DNA of 64,000 nt from Flammeovirga sp. OC4. GTDB lineage: Bacteria; Bacteroidota; Bacteroidia; Cytophagales; Flammeovirgaceae. Made by a program: the position numbers and the translations under genes. Numbering within the stretch: position 1 is the stretch's first letter; every line of letters begins with the position of its first letter. Positions 43,516 to 53,995 of this stretch are shown piece by piece. Below the pieces are notes generated by a model. That model saw nothing but the letters and a program-made list of their open reading frames with translations. It made no database searches and was not told the origin of the DNA. Location of the stretch: contig NZ_JTAM01000009.1 in NCBI RefSeq assembly GCF_000812565.1, forward strand, positions 124,001-188,000, written 5' to 3'.

Positions 43516-44943
43516 ATGAACACAATCATTAAAAAGAGTATAATCGCCCTATTCTCATTAAGTCTTTTATTTTCATGTACAAATGACTTTCTAGAACTTG
43601 AGCCTAGTTTTGCCTTAAAGGAAAAGGATGTATTTAGCAAATATTCAAGTGCTCACTCTGCATTAGTAGGTGCATATGACCAATTAAGTTCTCCTAATTT
43701 TGATGGTCTTTACAATCCGATCATGTCAGACATTATGGGTGAAGATGTAATGATCAATTCTGAAGACAACTGGAACTGGTTTACAGATGTATATCAGATG
43801 AACTTACTACCTACATTTTCCTACATCAACAGTCCTTGGTGGATCGGTTACAAAATCATTTTTGATGCCAATCAAATCATTGAGAATATAGATAATATTC
43901 CGGATGCTACTCAAGAGCAAAAAGACAATCTTGAAGGACAAGCAAGAGCACTAAGAGCTTATGTAAACCTTAAATTGGTACAGATGTATGCTCCCGCTTA
44001 CAAACGTAACAACATGGCTCCGTCCATCATGATTGTAGACCAAGTTCTTCCAATTGAAGCCGAAGATCCAGGAAGAAGTCCTATTCAAGATGTATATGAT
44101 TTAATTGAGTCTGATTTATTAAAAGCAGTGGAGTTATTACCTGAATTAGAGCCCAATGATATAGATGAAGGTTTTATTTCTAAAAAAGGAGCTCATGCTT
44201 TATTGGCAAGAACTTACCTTGATCAAGAAAAATGGGAAGGCGCTAAGGAACATGCTCAAAACGCTTATAAGGATTTAGACCTTATGACTGCCAATGAAAT
44301 GTACGGAGGTTTTATGAGTAGAAATTCGGAAACTATTTTCACAATCGCCTACACTGAAGAAGACAACAATGTATACCTAAGTTTACCTTCTTTCTACTGG
44401 CCAGTAGGTGGATATAGCTCGATGAGAGCAAATGATAAATTCATTGAAAAATTCTCTACTGAGGACTTACGATTTTTCTTCTTTTTGAAAGAGGAAGAAA
44501 TTGATGAAAATAGAAATCTCATTTTAAAATTTGGTCATAATAGAATTGTAGGTAATGCAGAACGAATTGTAATTAGAGCTTCAGAAATGTACCTAATAGA
44601 AGCAGAGTGTGAAGCGGAGTTAGGAAATTATTCTAAGGCACAAGATGCATTACATGTGATTCAATCAAGAGCTTACCCTGGAGTGCCAAAGAGTAAGAAC
44701 GTTGGACAAGAATTGATCGACGAAGTCCTATTGGAAAGAAGAAAAGAGTTGTTCGGTGAAGGCTTTAGATGGCATGACATCAAAAGACGTCAATTACCAT
44801 TTGTTCGTGAAGGAGACCACTGGGTAAAATTCAACTTCACTGCAGATGATTATGATTACTACCGAATGACTTTCCCTATTCCTCAATCAGAAATTGATGT
44901 AAACACAAACATTTCTGAGGCGGATCAAAATGTAGGGTACTAA
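43516..44943 (+). CDS. susD: SusD/RagB family surface lipoprotein
   Basis: A 475-residue lipoprotein that caps the SusC barrel and binds the substrate. The lipobox ends at C21 (LLFSC), followed by TNDFLELEP, the usual SusD start. TPR-like helices carry conserved segments EGQARALRAYVNLKLVQMYAPAY, KGAHALLARTYLDQEKWEGAKEHA, IRASEMYLIEAECEAELGNYSKAQDAL, LLERRKELFGEGFRWHDIKR and the C-terminal FPIPQSEIDVN. It follows susC by 13 bases in the same operon. Ligand specificity cannot be read from sequence. Confidence 0.93.
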   Translation: MNTIIKKSIIALFSLSLLFSCTNDFLELEPSFALKEKDVFSKYSSAHSALVGAYDQLSSPNFDGLYNPIMSDIMGEDVMINSEDNWNWFTDVYQMNLLPTFSYINSPWWIGYKIIFDANQIIENIDNIPDATQEQKDNLEGQARALRAYVNLKLVQMYAPAYKRNNMAPSIMIVDQVLPIEAEDPGRSPIQDVYDLIESDLLKAVELLPELEPNDIDEGFISKKGAHALLARTYLDQEKWEGAKEHAQNAYKDLDLMTANEMYGGFMSRNSETIFTIAYTEEDNNVYLSLPSFYWPVGGYSSMRANDKFIEKFSTEDLRFFFFLKEEEIDENRNLILKFGHNRIVGNAERIVIRASEMYLIEAECEAELGNYSKAQDALHVIQSRAYPGVPKSKNVGQELIDEVLLERRKELFGEGFRWHDIKRRQLPFVREGDHWVKFNFTADDYDYYRMTFPIPQSEIDVNTNISEADQNVGY

Positions 44944-45002
44944 ATAACTAAACCAATTGATGATCTACACTATCATCACAATTGCTTAAATGGGAATTCG
45001 TA

Positions 45003-46448
45003 ATGAACAATAGACTAATTCAAAAAAGTATCAGTCTGCTTTTATTGCTAGTCTTCGGATTTAGTTGTAAAAATGATACTGATATCGTAAAAATAACCCC
45101 TGATGCAGGCCCAAGCTTTCTGGATATTGAAAGTGAAGGGTACATGGTGGAATTGTCAGCAAGACCCGTTGACAAGGGACAAACAGGAACTTGGAAAGTT
45201 TATATTGGGGATAATGGAAGCTTTGAAGATATTCATAATCCAACTTCAAAGTTTTATGGTGAGCCAGGCGTAACTTATCAGTTAATCTGGGAAGTCACTG
45301 AAGGAGACCAATATAAAACGGACTTGATCACAGTTTCTTATAAGGAACTTAAGCCTTCCATTCTGACAGAAATACCTCAGGATACACTTTTTCATAATAT
45401 ATCGACATACTTAACTGCAGCGGCACCTAAATATGGTGCTGCTGGTAGTTGGACTATTTTAGAAGGTGAAGGCGGAAGCATTGAAATGGTCAATGATAGC
45501 ACAGCTGCTTTTATTGGTGTAAAAAATAGTGCTTATAAAGTACAATGGACTTTATCATTTGGAAATAAAATCGTTTCAGAAGAACTAGATTTTGTAACCG
45601 ATGAGCTCAAAGCTTTTGCAGGTGATGATCAATTAGATATCATTACAGACTTGAATAGTGATGAGAAAAAGTATTATACATTACAGGCCTTTTTACCCGC
45701 TGGAGCAACAGGCAGCTGGACTTTATTGAACGGTACAAACGGTGAAATTTACCATAATAATCTTCCTCACTCTTTATTTAAGGGGGACCCAGATACTGAA
45801 TATGAATTAGCCTGGAAAGTGGAAATTGGCAATACTGTCTCAGCTGATACCGTAAAACTTCGTTTCAGAGGAAAATGGGGTGTTTGGGTTGACGAACGTG
45901 ACAATCAAGAGTACCGTTTTGTTGAAATCAATGGCTTAGAATGGATGGCAGACAACTACAATTATGCTGAAGATCCAGGTAATATGTCATGGTATTATGG
46001 ATATGGTTACAGAGCACTAATTCAAGACGGACATCCACTTGATGATGAGGAGGAAAGAAAACGCTATGGACGTCTTTACTATTTAGGAGCTGCAATGAGC
46101 AGACCTCCTGAAGGCTGGAGGTTACCTACTGCTATCGAATTAGATGATGTGATCCGTCTATATGGCGGTGAATTATATGCAAAAGAAGCCTTAAAAGTAG
46201 GAGGTGAGTCCGGATTGGAAATCAACTATCCTGGTTATTTGTCTTTCAGTGATCCATCTGATCCTGCATTCAGACACATTTTTAAAGGTCAGGAAAAAGA
46301 AACTTTGATTATGACTTCAGATATCAATCCAAATACGGGAATGGGATATGTTTTCGTAATGAATACATCCATTCCAAATGTAGGATTTGCTGTCATGAAT
46401 ACCAATTTCAACGGTATGACTGTTCGCTATGTACGTGAAAAACAATAA
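45003..46448 (+). CDS. Lipoprotein with three Ig/PKD-like repeats and a FISUMP domain
   Basis: A 481-residue lipoprotein; lipobox ends at C22 (FGFSC). Three tandem units of about 75-80 residues follow, each with a G-x-W core and an F-x-G...Y-x-L/V-x-W end: QTGTWKVYIGDNGSF...FYGEPGVTYQLIWEV, AAGSWTILEGEGGSI...FIGVKNSAYKVQWTL and ATGSWTLLNGTNGEI...FKGDPDTEYELAWKV. The last 170 residues match the Fibrobacter succinogenes major paralogous (FISUMP) domain, with EINGLEWMADNYNY, GRLYYLGAAM and PPEGWRLPTAIELDD. The start at 45003 places the lipobox correctly. It lies 59 bases after susD and 17 before the protease gene, so it should be a surface partner of the SusCD system. Confidence 0.8.
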   Translation: MNNRLIQKSISLLLLLVFGFSCKNDTDIVKITPDAGPSFLDIESEGYMVELSARPVDKGQTGTWKVYIGDNGSFEDIHNPTSKFYGEPGVTYQLIWEVTEGDQYKTDLITVSYKELKPSILTEIPQDTLFHNISTYLTAAAPKYGAAGSWTILEGEGGSIEMVNDSTAAFIGVKNSAYKVQWTLSFGNKIVSEELDFVTDELKAFAGDDQLDIITDLNSDEKKYYTLQAFLPAGATGSWTLLNGTNGEIYHNNLPHSLFKGDPDTEYELAWKVEIGNTVSADTVKLRFRGKWGVWVDERDNQEYRFVEINGLEWMADNYNYAEDPGNMSWYYGYGYRALIQDGHPLDDEEERKRYGRLYYLGAAMSRPPEGWRLPTAIELDDVIRLYGGELYAKEALKVGGESGLEINYPGYLSFSDPSDPAFRHIFKGQEKETLIMTSDINPNTGMGYVFVMNTSIPNVGFAVMNTNFNGMTVRYVREKQ

Positions 46449-46465
46449 GGGCTAAAATTAAGAGA

Positions 46466-49400
46466 ATGAAAAAATTAATGATATTAATGTTCTTAAGTAT
46501 TGGCTTTATTTTCAATACTTTTGGACAAATAAATTTACCTCAGGGTGAAGAGATAGTTAGCGGTAAAATCAGAGTAAAATTTACGAAAGATGCCGTCAAT
46601 GCTTCATCCAATATGAGGTTATCTTCATCCAACGGAAGAGTTGGAATTGCTCATGTGGATGATGTGAATCAAAAAACGGGAATTTACTCTATTAAAAGAG
46701 TCTTTCCTTTTTCAATGAAGCATGAAGCAAAACATATAGAATATGGATTACACCTTTGGTATGAAATAGACTTTGATACGCTCATCGACCCTTATGTAAT
46801 GATCGAAAATTACAAAGGTTTAGCGGAGATTGACATTGTAAAGCCAGTCTATTCAAAAATCAATATAAACAATGACTCTAAACCTGTAGTCTTCAAAAAA
46901 GACGCCTTTAAAACAGAAAGCACATCAGAAGAAGAGTTTAAATTTGACGACCCTCTTTTAACAGATCAGTGGCATTATATCAACCACAGAGAAATTGGAG
47001 GTGAGTTTCATATAGATATCAACCTCAAAGAAGGGTGGGAAATCCAAACGGGTAACTCTGATATTATTGTAGCTGTTGTCGATCAAGGTGTTGATCCTTA
47101 TCATGAGGACTTAAGTGCTAACATGTGGGTCAACGAAGCCGAATTGAATGGTACTCCAGGAGAAGATAGCGATGGAAACGGCTATGTGGATGATATTTAT
47201 GGCTATAACTTTATTGTTCCCGGACCGATAACTCCAGGTGACCATGGTACTCACGTAGCAGGTACAGTTGGTGCTGTAAACAACAATGGAATAGGTGTTG
47301 CAGGTGTAGCCGGTGGTGATGGTTCTGGCAATGGTGTGAAAATTATGTCATGCCAAGTATTTGACTACAGAGAAAGAGATGGAGCTAACTTCGCCGAAGC
47401 TATTGTATATGGAGCAGATAACGGTGCCGTAATTTCACAAAACTCTTGGGGGTACAATACGGAGAACTATTATGAACCAGAAGTTTTAGAAGCCATTCGC
47501 TATTTTGTAGCTGAAGCAGGTCAATACGAAGGAAGCCCGATGAAAGGTGGTGTTTTATTCTTTGCCGCTGGTAATACTGGCTTAGAGCAAAATAAGTATC
47601 CAGGTGCGTTTGACGAAGTAATTGCGGTTTCTGCATTGGGACCATCTGGTTTGCCTTCTTACTATACCACTTACGGTGAATGGGTTGATATTGCTGCTCC
47701 AGGTGGTGATATGAGAAATTTTGACCAAGAAGGAGGTATCTTAAGTACGCTTATCAATAACAACTACGGATACATGGAAGGTACTTCTATGGCTTGTCCT
47801 CATGTGAGTGGTGTAGCGGCATTAATTATTTCAAAGTTTGGTGGTGAAGACTTTACTGCTGACGACTTGAAAAGAATTCTACTGAATTCAGCTGAGCCTT
47901 TTAACTTCAGTAATCATGATAATAAATTTGGCAGAGGAGTATTAAACGCTGCTAATGCGTTAGCCGATGATAACAGAATTCCTCCAAATGCTATTACAGA
48001 TTTACGCACCTCAGAAATTTTGCATAATGAGGTTACATTAGAGTGGACTGTACCCGAAGATGAAGATAGCCAAGGACCAAGTCTCTTTTATTTAGCTTTT
48101 TCTACGGAAGAGATTACAGACGAAAATTTCAATCAACAATTAATTTTTGGAATTGAAAATTACCTTGCTGAAGGTGATACAGTTCGTATTCGCTTTAATC
48201 AGCTACTCAAAGAATCTGAGTATTGGTTTGCTTTAAAATCGGCCGATCAGTTTACTAATATATCTGATATTTCAAATATCTTAAAAGTAACAACAGTAGA
48301 TGAACCTCATTTCATGTCATCAACAGATCAAATTTATGTTTCAATTGATGTGAAGGAGAAAACAACAGCCGAAGCACCGTTGGAATTTTCAAATGTAGGA
48401 GATGGTACTGTTTACTGGGCTGCAGTAGTAACCAATGAACATAACTACCATGAGGAATTTGGCATAGAATCTCAATCAACAGCAGCAGTGGCACAAACAG
48501 AAGTAAACAAAGTGTTGAGTATGCCATTGAATTATAACAATGAGGTTTCATTAAATACTGTAGAACAGACTGCTGAATTTGCCACTTCTGAAGATGTAGG
48601 CGATGTAGGAGAAGGGGTATTACATTCAAATGAGCATTGGAAAAATGATGTTACAGAGTTTACATCAGGAATGTCTTATGAATTGTATGAAGGTCCAAGT
48701 ATCATTGTAGGTTCAGGTAACCCAAATTCAGGACTCATCTATGCCACAAGATTTCATATTCCTTATGATTACGAATTCAATTTAACTCATATTGAACTAG
48801 GAATGCTTCCAACAGTAAGCGATAAACCATTCTTTATTGAGGTAAGAAAAGGAGGATATAGAAATTTCTTAGAATCTGAGTTAGTATATACACAGGAGTA
48901 TTACCCTGATACTACCGGTGTAATGAAATATTACAGAATGCCATTATATGAACCTCAATTTTTTGAAGAGAATGAAACGTTCTGGACTGTCATTCATTTC
49001 CCTAAAGAAATTGAAAGGCCAATGTTATTACAATTTGGTTTCATTCCATCTGAGGTCGATAACTTTTTAATTTCTAGAGATAACGGTAGAACTTACGAAT
49101 CTGCTGTAAATCTTTCAGGTAGAAGTACTATTCCATTATTGAGAGTTTTAAGTACAGGTAATAACGGGTCTTTTGTATTTATAGATCCTGTATCGGGTAA
49201 AGTTCAATCCGGAGAAACAGAAGCGGTAAATGCAACAATTGATGCTCAATCATTAACCAATGGTCAACATCTTGCATCCCTTGGAATCCGTACAAACGAC
49301 GTCCATAAACCTGTTGTTAATATCGAAGTTAAAGTGGATGTTTCTGGTCAAGACCCTGAGATTGACCTTTCAAAACAATATGAATTGAACTGCTTTACTA

Positions 49401-52400
49401 ATGTTGAGACCGAACATGAAATTGAATTAGTCAATAGTGGTTTTGGTGATTTTGTAATTCGAGAGTATGAAATTGATGGACATATCATTACGTTAGAGGA
49501 TTCATTGGTCGTAGGAGCTAAGTCTACTCAGAATTTTACTTTTGACTTTTCTAGTGAGAGTAATGGTATTTTCAGAAAAGATTTAATCTTGCACTCAGAT
49601 AACAGCCAAATCAGTATTCCTTTGACCATTTCTAGTGTTGTTCCTCCAAATATCAATGCCGTATTAGAAGCTACTGCATTTGATATCAATTATGGTGAGC
49701 AGAAGGATGTTACATTGACGCTTGAAAATACAGGTTCACAAGCAGATCTGGAATATGACTTAACAGCATACAGTCAATTAGCACTAAAAGGTGGAGTTCT
49801 TCCTCAACCATTAGAATATTCTATCAAAACAAAACCTTTTGATGGAGAATTATGGGATGAAATCAATCAAATTGGTCAATCTATGGACACGGAGAAGACA
49901 CTGGAAACCTATGACTTCGGTATGGAATTTCCATTCTTTGATCAAATGTTAAGTAAGATCGAACTCTCCAATACGGCAAGGTTATTCTTTTACAATTTTA
50001 TGGCATGTGTCCCTCTAAAATTTGAAGATGGTTTTCAGCGTGCAGTGGTTATGAAGTACCATTCTTATGGTGATAAGTTTGTTATTTCAATGCATACCAA
50101 TCATGTAATCTATAGTGACTCTAAGTTTAATGTAACAAACGCTAACTTGAAGTATCAAATTGTTTTCCATAGAAATGGTTTGATTGAATACAACTATCTT
50201 AATGTAGAAGACATTAAGCCGGAAACAAGATACAGAGTATATACGCTTGGGTTCTTAGTTACTGACACTTTGATGTACAAAGATTTTGATGATGAGCCAT
50301 TGACAAATGGTACGACTGTAGCATTTGAGCCTAACTCAGATATCAATATGGTATATGATATCACACCTTCAAAAGGAATTATTACTCCTGGTGGAAGTGT
50401 TGATTTAAAAGTTACTTTAGACCCTGAATTTAACAAACAGATTAATGGTAGTTATGAAAATACTATCGTCGTAAAATCAAATACTGTTGCAGGATCAACT
50501 GAAGTTCCATTTAAAGTAAATGTGCTTGGTCTATCTGAAATGCAAGCCTCTGACTCTTTAGTTTTTAATGATGTCAAAATTGGTTTAGATCGTAGAGGAT
50601 TTATCGAATTAGAAAACTCAGGTTCTGCACCTGTTACAATAACTTCAATCTCTTCTACTAATAGTTCATTCTCTTTTGATGAAGAGTTATTAGATACAGA
50701 GATTAAAGGGCAATCGAATTATCCTCTTCCAATTCTATTTACACCTAACTCTACAAATGTAGAAGAAGGGAAGCTAAATATCATCTTCAACGATGGAACG
50801 ATTACACAAACTTCATTATTAGGTAATGGAATCAATGATGCCGATTTCTCACACAACTTACCATCAGAAATTGTTGTAGATGCTTCAATTGGGGAATTGA
50901 TAAACTATGATGTTTTCATTCAAAACGAAAGTGAAGGTGTAGATTTCGAATACGTGATTCAGGAAGGACTTTTCACTGAATTGAATAATGAATCAATCCA
51001 AGATGATTTCGATAGTACAACCTATGGTTTTATGCAAGATGATTTTGGTTATACTTGGCATACAAGTAATACTGAAAATGACTTTTACCGTTGGGAAAAC
51101 CTTTCAAATGAAAAAGTATTACCATTGGTAGATGGTAAACCTGTTGAGATTGAACTTCCATTTGAATTCCCATTCTACGGAGAAAAGTATAGTAGTATAT
51201 GGGTGTCAATCCATGGTATGGCTTCTGTACTTCCTATGGAAGAGGATTACTTATATCAAAGTTTCGTAAAAGATGATGGTGTTAGTGGTATTATTGCACC
51301 TTTCTGGTCTTACTTACAATATTCAGGAACCGATAGTGTTTTTTATAAATTAACTGATGAAAGTTTAGTGGTTCAATGGAATGACATTATTGGTAAAGAT
51401 GCAACTTCAAGCCCAGGTATTCTAAGTTTTGGTTTTGAGATATTAAAAGATGGACGAATTTATTTCCATTATAAAAAGTTAGAAAATTGGGGCGGTTTAT
51501 TGAGGTATGGTTTAGAGAGTCCAGATGAGAAATATACATTGCAAGATGAAGATGTTATTATTGTTAATCAATCTTTCTTAAAAGATCGCTCTTCTATTGC
51601 AATAGTTCCTCCAATCCACCACAAGGTAGGAATAGACTCGAAAGATTCTTATCAACTTTCTTTAAATACTTCAAGATATAACTACTCAGGTACTTATGTC
51701 GATACTCTAAGAGTGAGAACTAATAGTGAAATCAAACCTTTGATTGAAGTTCCAGTTCAAGTCAACCTTACAGGAACACCTGAATTATCCATCTTGAATA
51801 ATGTAGATTTTGATGAAGTGGTTTTTGAAGAGAATTTAATTATCTCTGAGAAAATTCAACTGATGAATAGTGGAAACAATGATATAGAAGTCTCTAAAAT
51901 CACCACTACAGATCTTGAAAATGTGGAGTTTTTCGACGAGGCTGGCAATAAAATGATCATGAATAGTTCTGGAGTTTTATTAGCACCTATCACGATTGCA
52001 CCATGGGAAGTTGTTGATATTGCATTTACACTTCCTATTTCAGAGCAAAGTGATTTAAATGGAAAAGTAAACTTCATCAATACTACTGGAGAAAAGTCTG
52101 CCACTATCACAGCTTACCTTGTAGATTCTCCAATCTTCAACTGGGATGCTACAGACCAAGAATTATCATTAAGAAGTACAGATACAACAACATACTCTTT
52201 CAACATTGATAATGAGGGTACTTCAAAATTGAAATATTCAATTGTCCCAGCAGTATTACCAGAGATTGACCCTACTTTGATTCCTGGTGTGATTGATGAG
52301 ATAGGAGAGATCAAGACTACAAATGGTTTGGCCGTAGACTCATTAGCTTTGGATTGGAGTGAGGAAGCAGATGGTGTGTTTACTCCTTTTGTAGTGGGTG

Positions 52401-53938
52401 CTCAATTAGCATTTGCAAACCGTTTTGTGGCTCCTGAAGATGGTTTTGATATCACTCATGTAAAGGTTTATTCTTATATTCAGAATATCAATGAATATGT
52501 TCGAATCATGATTAGTCAAGGTGGTGAATTACCTCAGGAAGGCGAAGTACTATTGGATCAGAAATTTCAAATCAGTGAAAAAATTGATGAAGATTGGATG
52601 TATTTCGAATTGGCACAACCTTTCCATATTCCAGAAGGAGAAACGTTCTTTATAGGAGTAGGGCTACCAGTTACGAATAAGTATATGGGCTTTAATTCTT
52701 CCGAAGATAGAGCTTTATTAGACAATACCTTTAGTGGTGTGTTCGGAGGAGAAGAGAATAATGGAAAATACAGTTGGTGGCAAGCAGCAGGATACGAGAA
52801 GTTTGTATGGAAAATTAGACCATTAACAGCAAGTGCTGAAAATAATTGGTTAACCCTTGATCACAAAGAAGGTGTTTTATCAGAAGGTGGACAAGTAGAA
52901 GTGACCGCAACAGTTAATGCTTCAGGTGCAAACCCTGGCTTAAACACTGCATCAATCATTGTTTCATCAAATGATATCAATAACAAGGGTAAGGTTGTAA
53001 AAATGAACGTATCAGTAAACGGGCGTCCAACATTTGAATATACTCCAAATAACTACCAAGATACTTTAAGTGTGATGGAAGATGGAGAATATACATTTAC
53101 TTATCTTTTTGAAGATCCTGAAGAAGATCAGATGACCATTCAGATCGATTCAAATGATATACAAAATATCGTGTATCAATTCCAACAAGATGGACCGAAT
53201 ACTGCTTCACTAAAAATCATTACAAATTATGAAAGTGAAGGATTATATCACTTACCTGTCTCAGTTATTGATGAATTTGGTAATGTTACCAGAGATACAA
53301 CATTGATTCAAGTAACACACAAGAATAGACCTCCAGTGTTGAACCCTGATTATGCTATCATTAGAATCAATTTAGCGGATACTATTCAAACCGTTACGAT
53401 TGACCCTTATGAACTGTTCATCGACCCTGACGACAACGAAATGCAGTTTTTCGTTAGAAATGACAGTGAAGATGTGATTGATTTAGCATTAGGACAATCT
53501 TATATCCACATCACTCCATTAAAAGAAGGAGTGGGACAGGTGTTATTTGTAGCCCATGATGGTTATGATGATGGTCTTGTGGGATATTTCGTTTATGTTG
53601 AAGTCATTGATGATCCTTCAGCAGTTATGAATTCTACAGATACCAATGGACAACCTATTCATATAGATCTTGGGTCTTTTGATCAATCCACTGTTTACCC
53701 TAACCCTGTTACTGATGGCAAAGCAATATTGGCCTACAAAGTTGAGAACGATACAGATGTACAACTTGAAGTCGTGAACATCAACGGTAAGAGCGTTTAC
53801 CAAAAATCTTACACTCAGCAAAAAGCAGGTATGCATTCTGAATTAATTCCTCTTGCTAACTTACCAAAAGGAGTTTATGTATTGAAGATTAATGTTGACA
53901 ACGAATATGTCAAGTCCCATAAACTTCTCATTAAATAA
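46466..53938 (+). CDS. Giant secreted subtilisin-like protease with type IX sorting domain
   Basis: A 2490-residue exported protein. Signal peptide (1-20), propeptide-like region to about 160, then a peptidase S8 domain (about 165-500) with D206 (VAVVDQGVD), H260 (GDHGTHVAGT), oxyanion N370 (FFAAGNTG) and S441 (EGTSMACPHVSG), so it should be active. Next come a fibronectin III-like domain (506-610) and a long array: a beta-sandwich B1 (about 730-890), ASH/HYDIN-like units, two related PF(Y/F)-x-x-x-(Y/L)-S-type domains A1 (about 1125-1280) and A2 (about 1510-1705), a second B-type domain B2 (about 1955-2128) and a cadherin-like region. Residues 2410-2490 are a type A T9SS sorting domain (VYPNPVTDGKAIL, LPKGVYVLKI). 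It is the last gene of the locus. Confidence 0.92.
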   Translation: MKKLMILMFLSIGFIFNTFGQINLPQGEEIVSGKIRVKFTKDAVNASSNMRLSSSNGRVGIAHVDDVNQKTGIYSIKRVFPFSMKHEAKHIEYGLHLWYEIDFDTLIDPYVMIENYKGLAEIDIVKPVYSKININNDSKPVVFKKDAFKTESTSEEEFKFDDPLLTDQWHYINHREIGGEFHIDINLKEGWEIQTGNSDIIVAVVDQGVDPYHEDLSANMWVNEAELNGTPGEDSDGNGYVDDIYGYNFIVPGPITPGDHGTHVAGTVGAVNNNGIGVAGVAGGDGSGNGVKIMSCQVFDYRERDGANFAEAIVYGADNGAVISQNSWGYNTENYYEPEVLEAIRYFVAEAGQYEGSPMKGGVLFFAAGNTGLEQNKYPGAFDEVIAVSALGPSGLPSYYTTYGEWVDIAAPGGDMRNFDQEGGILSTLINNNYGYMEGTSMACPHVSGVAALIISKFGGEDFTADDLKRILLNSAEPFNFSNHDNKFGRGVLNAANALADDNRIPPNAITDLRTSEILHNEVTLEWTVPEDEDSQGPSLFYLAFSTEEITDENFNQQLIFGIENYLAEGDTVRIRFNQLLKESEYWFALKSADQFTNISDISNILKVTTVDEPHFMSSTDQIYVSIDVKEKTTAEAPLEFSNVGDGTVYWAAVVTNEHNYHEEFGIESQSTAAVAQTEVNKVLSMPLNYNNEVSLNTVEQTAEFATSEDVGDVGEGVLHSNEHWKNDVTEFTSGMSYELYEGPSIIVGSGNPNSGLIYATRFHIPYDYEFNLTHIELGMLPTVSDKPFFIEVRKGGYRNFLESELVYTQEYYPDTTGVMKYYRMPLYEPQFFEENETFWTVIHFPKEIERPMLLQFGFIPSEVDNFLISRDNGRTYESAVNLSGRSTIPLLRVLSTGNNGSFVFIDPVSGKVQSGETEAVNATIDAQSLTNGQHLASLGIRTNDVHKPVVNIEVKVDVSGQDPEIDLSKQYELNCFTNVETEHEIELVNSGFGDFVIREYEIDGHIITLEDSLVVGAKSTQNFTFDFSSESNGIFRKDLILHSDNSQISIPLTISSVVPPNINAVLEATAFDINYGEQKDVTLTLENTGSQADLEYDLTAYSQLALKGGVLPQPLEYSIKTKPFDGELWDEINQIGQSMDTEKTLETYDFGMEFPFFDQMLSKIELSNTARLFFYNFMACVPLKFEDGFQRAVVMKYHSYGDKFVISMHTNHVIYSDSKFNVTNANLKYQIVFHRNGLIEYNYLNVEDIKPETRYRVYTLGFLVTDTLMYKDFDDEPLTNGTTVAFEPNSDINMVYDITPSKGIITPGGSVDLKVTLDPEFNKQINGSYENTIVVKSNTVAGSTEVPFKVNVLGLSEMQASDSLVFNDVKIGLDRRGFIELENSGSAPVTITSISSTNSSFSFDEELLDTEIKGQSNYPLPILFTPNSTNVEEGKLNIIFNDGTITQTSLLGNGINDADFSHNLPSEIVVDASIGELINYDVFIQNESEGVDFEYVIQEGLFTELNNESIQDDFDSTTYGFMQDDFGYTWHTSNTENDFYRWENLSNEKVLPLVDGKPVEIELPFEFPFYGEKYSSIWVSIHGMASVLPMEEDYLYQSFVKDDGVSGIIAPFWSYLQYSGTDSVFYKLTDESLVVQWNDIIGKDATSSPGILSFGFEILKDGRIYFHYKKLENWGGLLRYGLESPDEKYTLQDEDVIIVNQSFLKDRSSIAIVPPIHHKVGIDSKDSYQLSLNTSRYNYSGTYVDTLRVRTNSEIKPLIEVPVQVNLTGTPELSILNNVDFDEVVFEENLIISEKIQLMNSGNNDIEVSKITTTDLENVEFFDEAGNKMIMNSSGVLLAPITIAPWEVVDIAFTLPISEQSDLNGKVNFINTTGEKSATITAYLVDSPIFNWDATDQELSLRSTDTTTYSFNIDNEGTSKLKYSIVPAVLPEIDPTLIPGVIDEIGEIKTTNGLAVDSLALDWSEEADGVFTPFVVGAQLAFANRFVAPEDGFDITHVKVYSYIQNINEYVRIMISQGGELPQEGEVLLDQKFQISEKIDEDWMYFELAQPFHIPEGETFFIGVGLPVTNKYMGFNSSEDRALLDNTFSGVFGGEENNGKYSWWQAAGYEKFVWKIRPLTASAENNWLTLDHKEGVLSEGGQVEVTATVNASGANPGLNTASIIVSSNDINNKGKVVKMNVSVNGRPTFEYTPNNYQDTLSVMEDGEYTFTYLFEDPEEDQMTIQIDSNDIQNIVYQFQQDGPNTASLKIITNYESEGLYHLPVSVIDEFGNVTRDTTLIQVTHKNRPPVLNPDYAIIRINLADTIQTVTIDPYELFIDPDDNEMQFFVRNDSEDVIDLALGQSYIHITPLKEGVGQVLFVAHDGYDDGLVGYFVYVEVIDDPSAVMNSTDTNGQPIHIDLGSFDQSTVYPNPVTDGKAILAYKVENDTDVQLEVVNINGKSVYQKSYTQQKAGMHSELIPLANLPKGVYVLKINVDNEYVKSHKLLIK

Positions 53939-53959
53939 TATTGAATTGGATAATACAGC

Positions 53960-53995
53960 AAATGCACTAAGTTTTCTTAGTGCATTTCTTTTTTC
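53960..53995 (+). terminator. Terminator after the protease gene
   Basis: Perfect 12-base stem AAATGCACTAAG / CTTAGTGCATTT with a 4-base loop and a following T-rich tract, 22 bases after the stop. It ends the SusCD/protease operon. Confidence 0.85.

Noticed and set aside
48312-48629. A 105-residue minus-strand frame in the protease gene
   Set aside because: Leu/His/Gln-rich antisense shadow with no start context.
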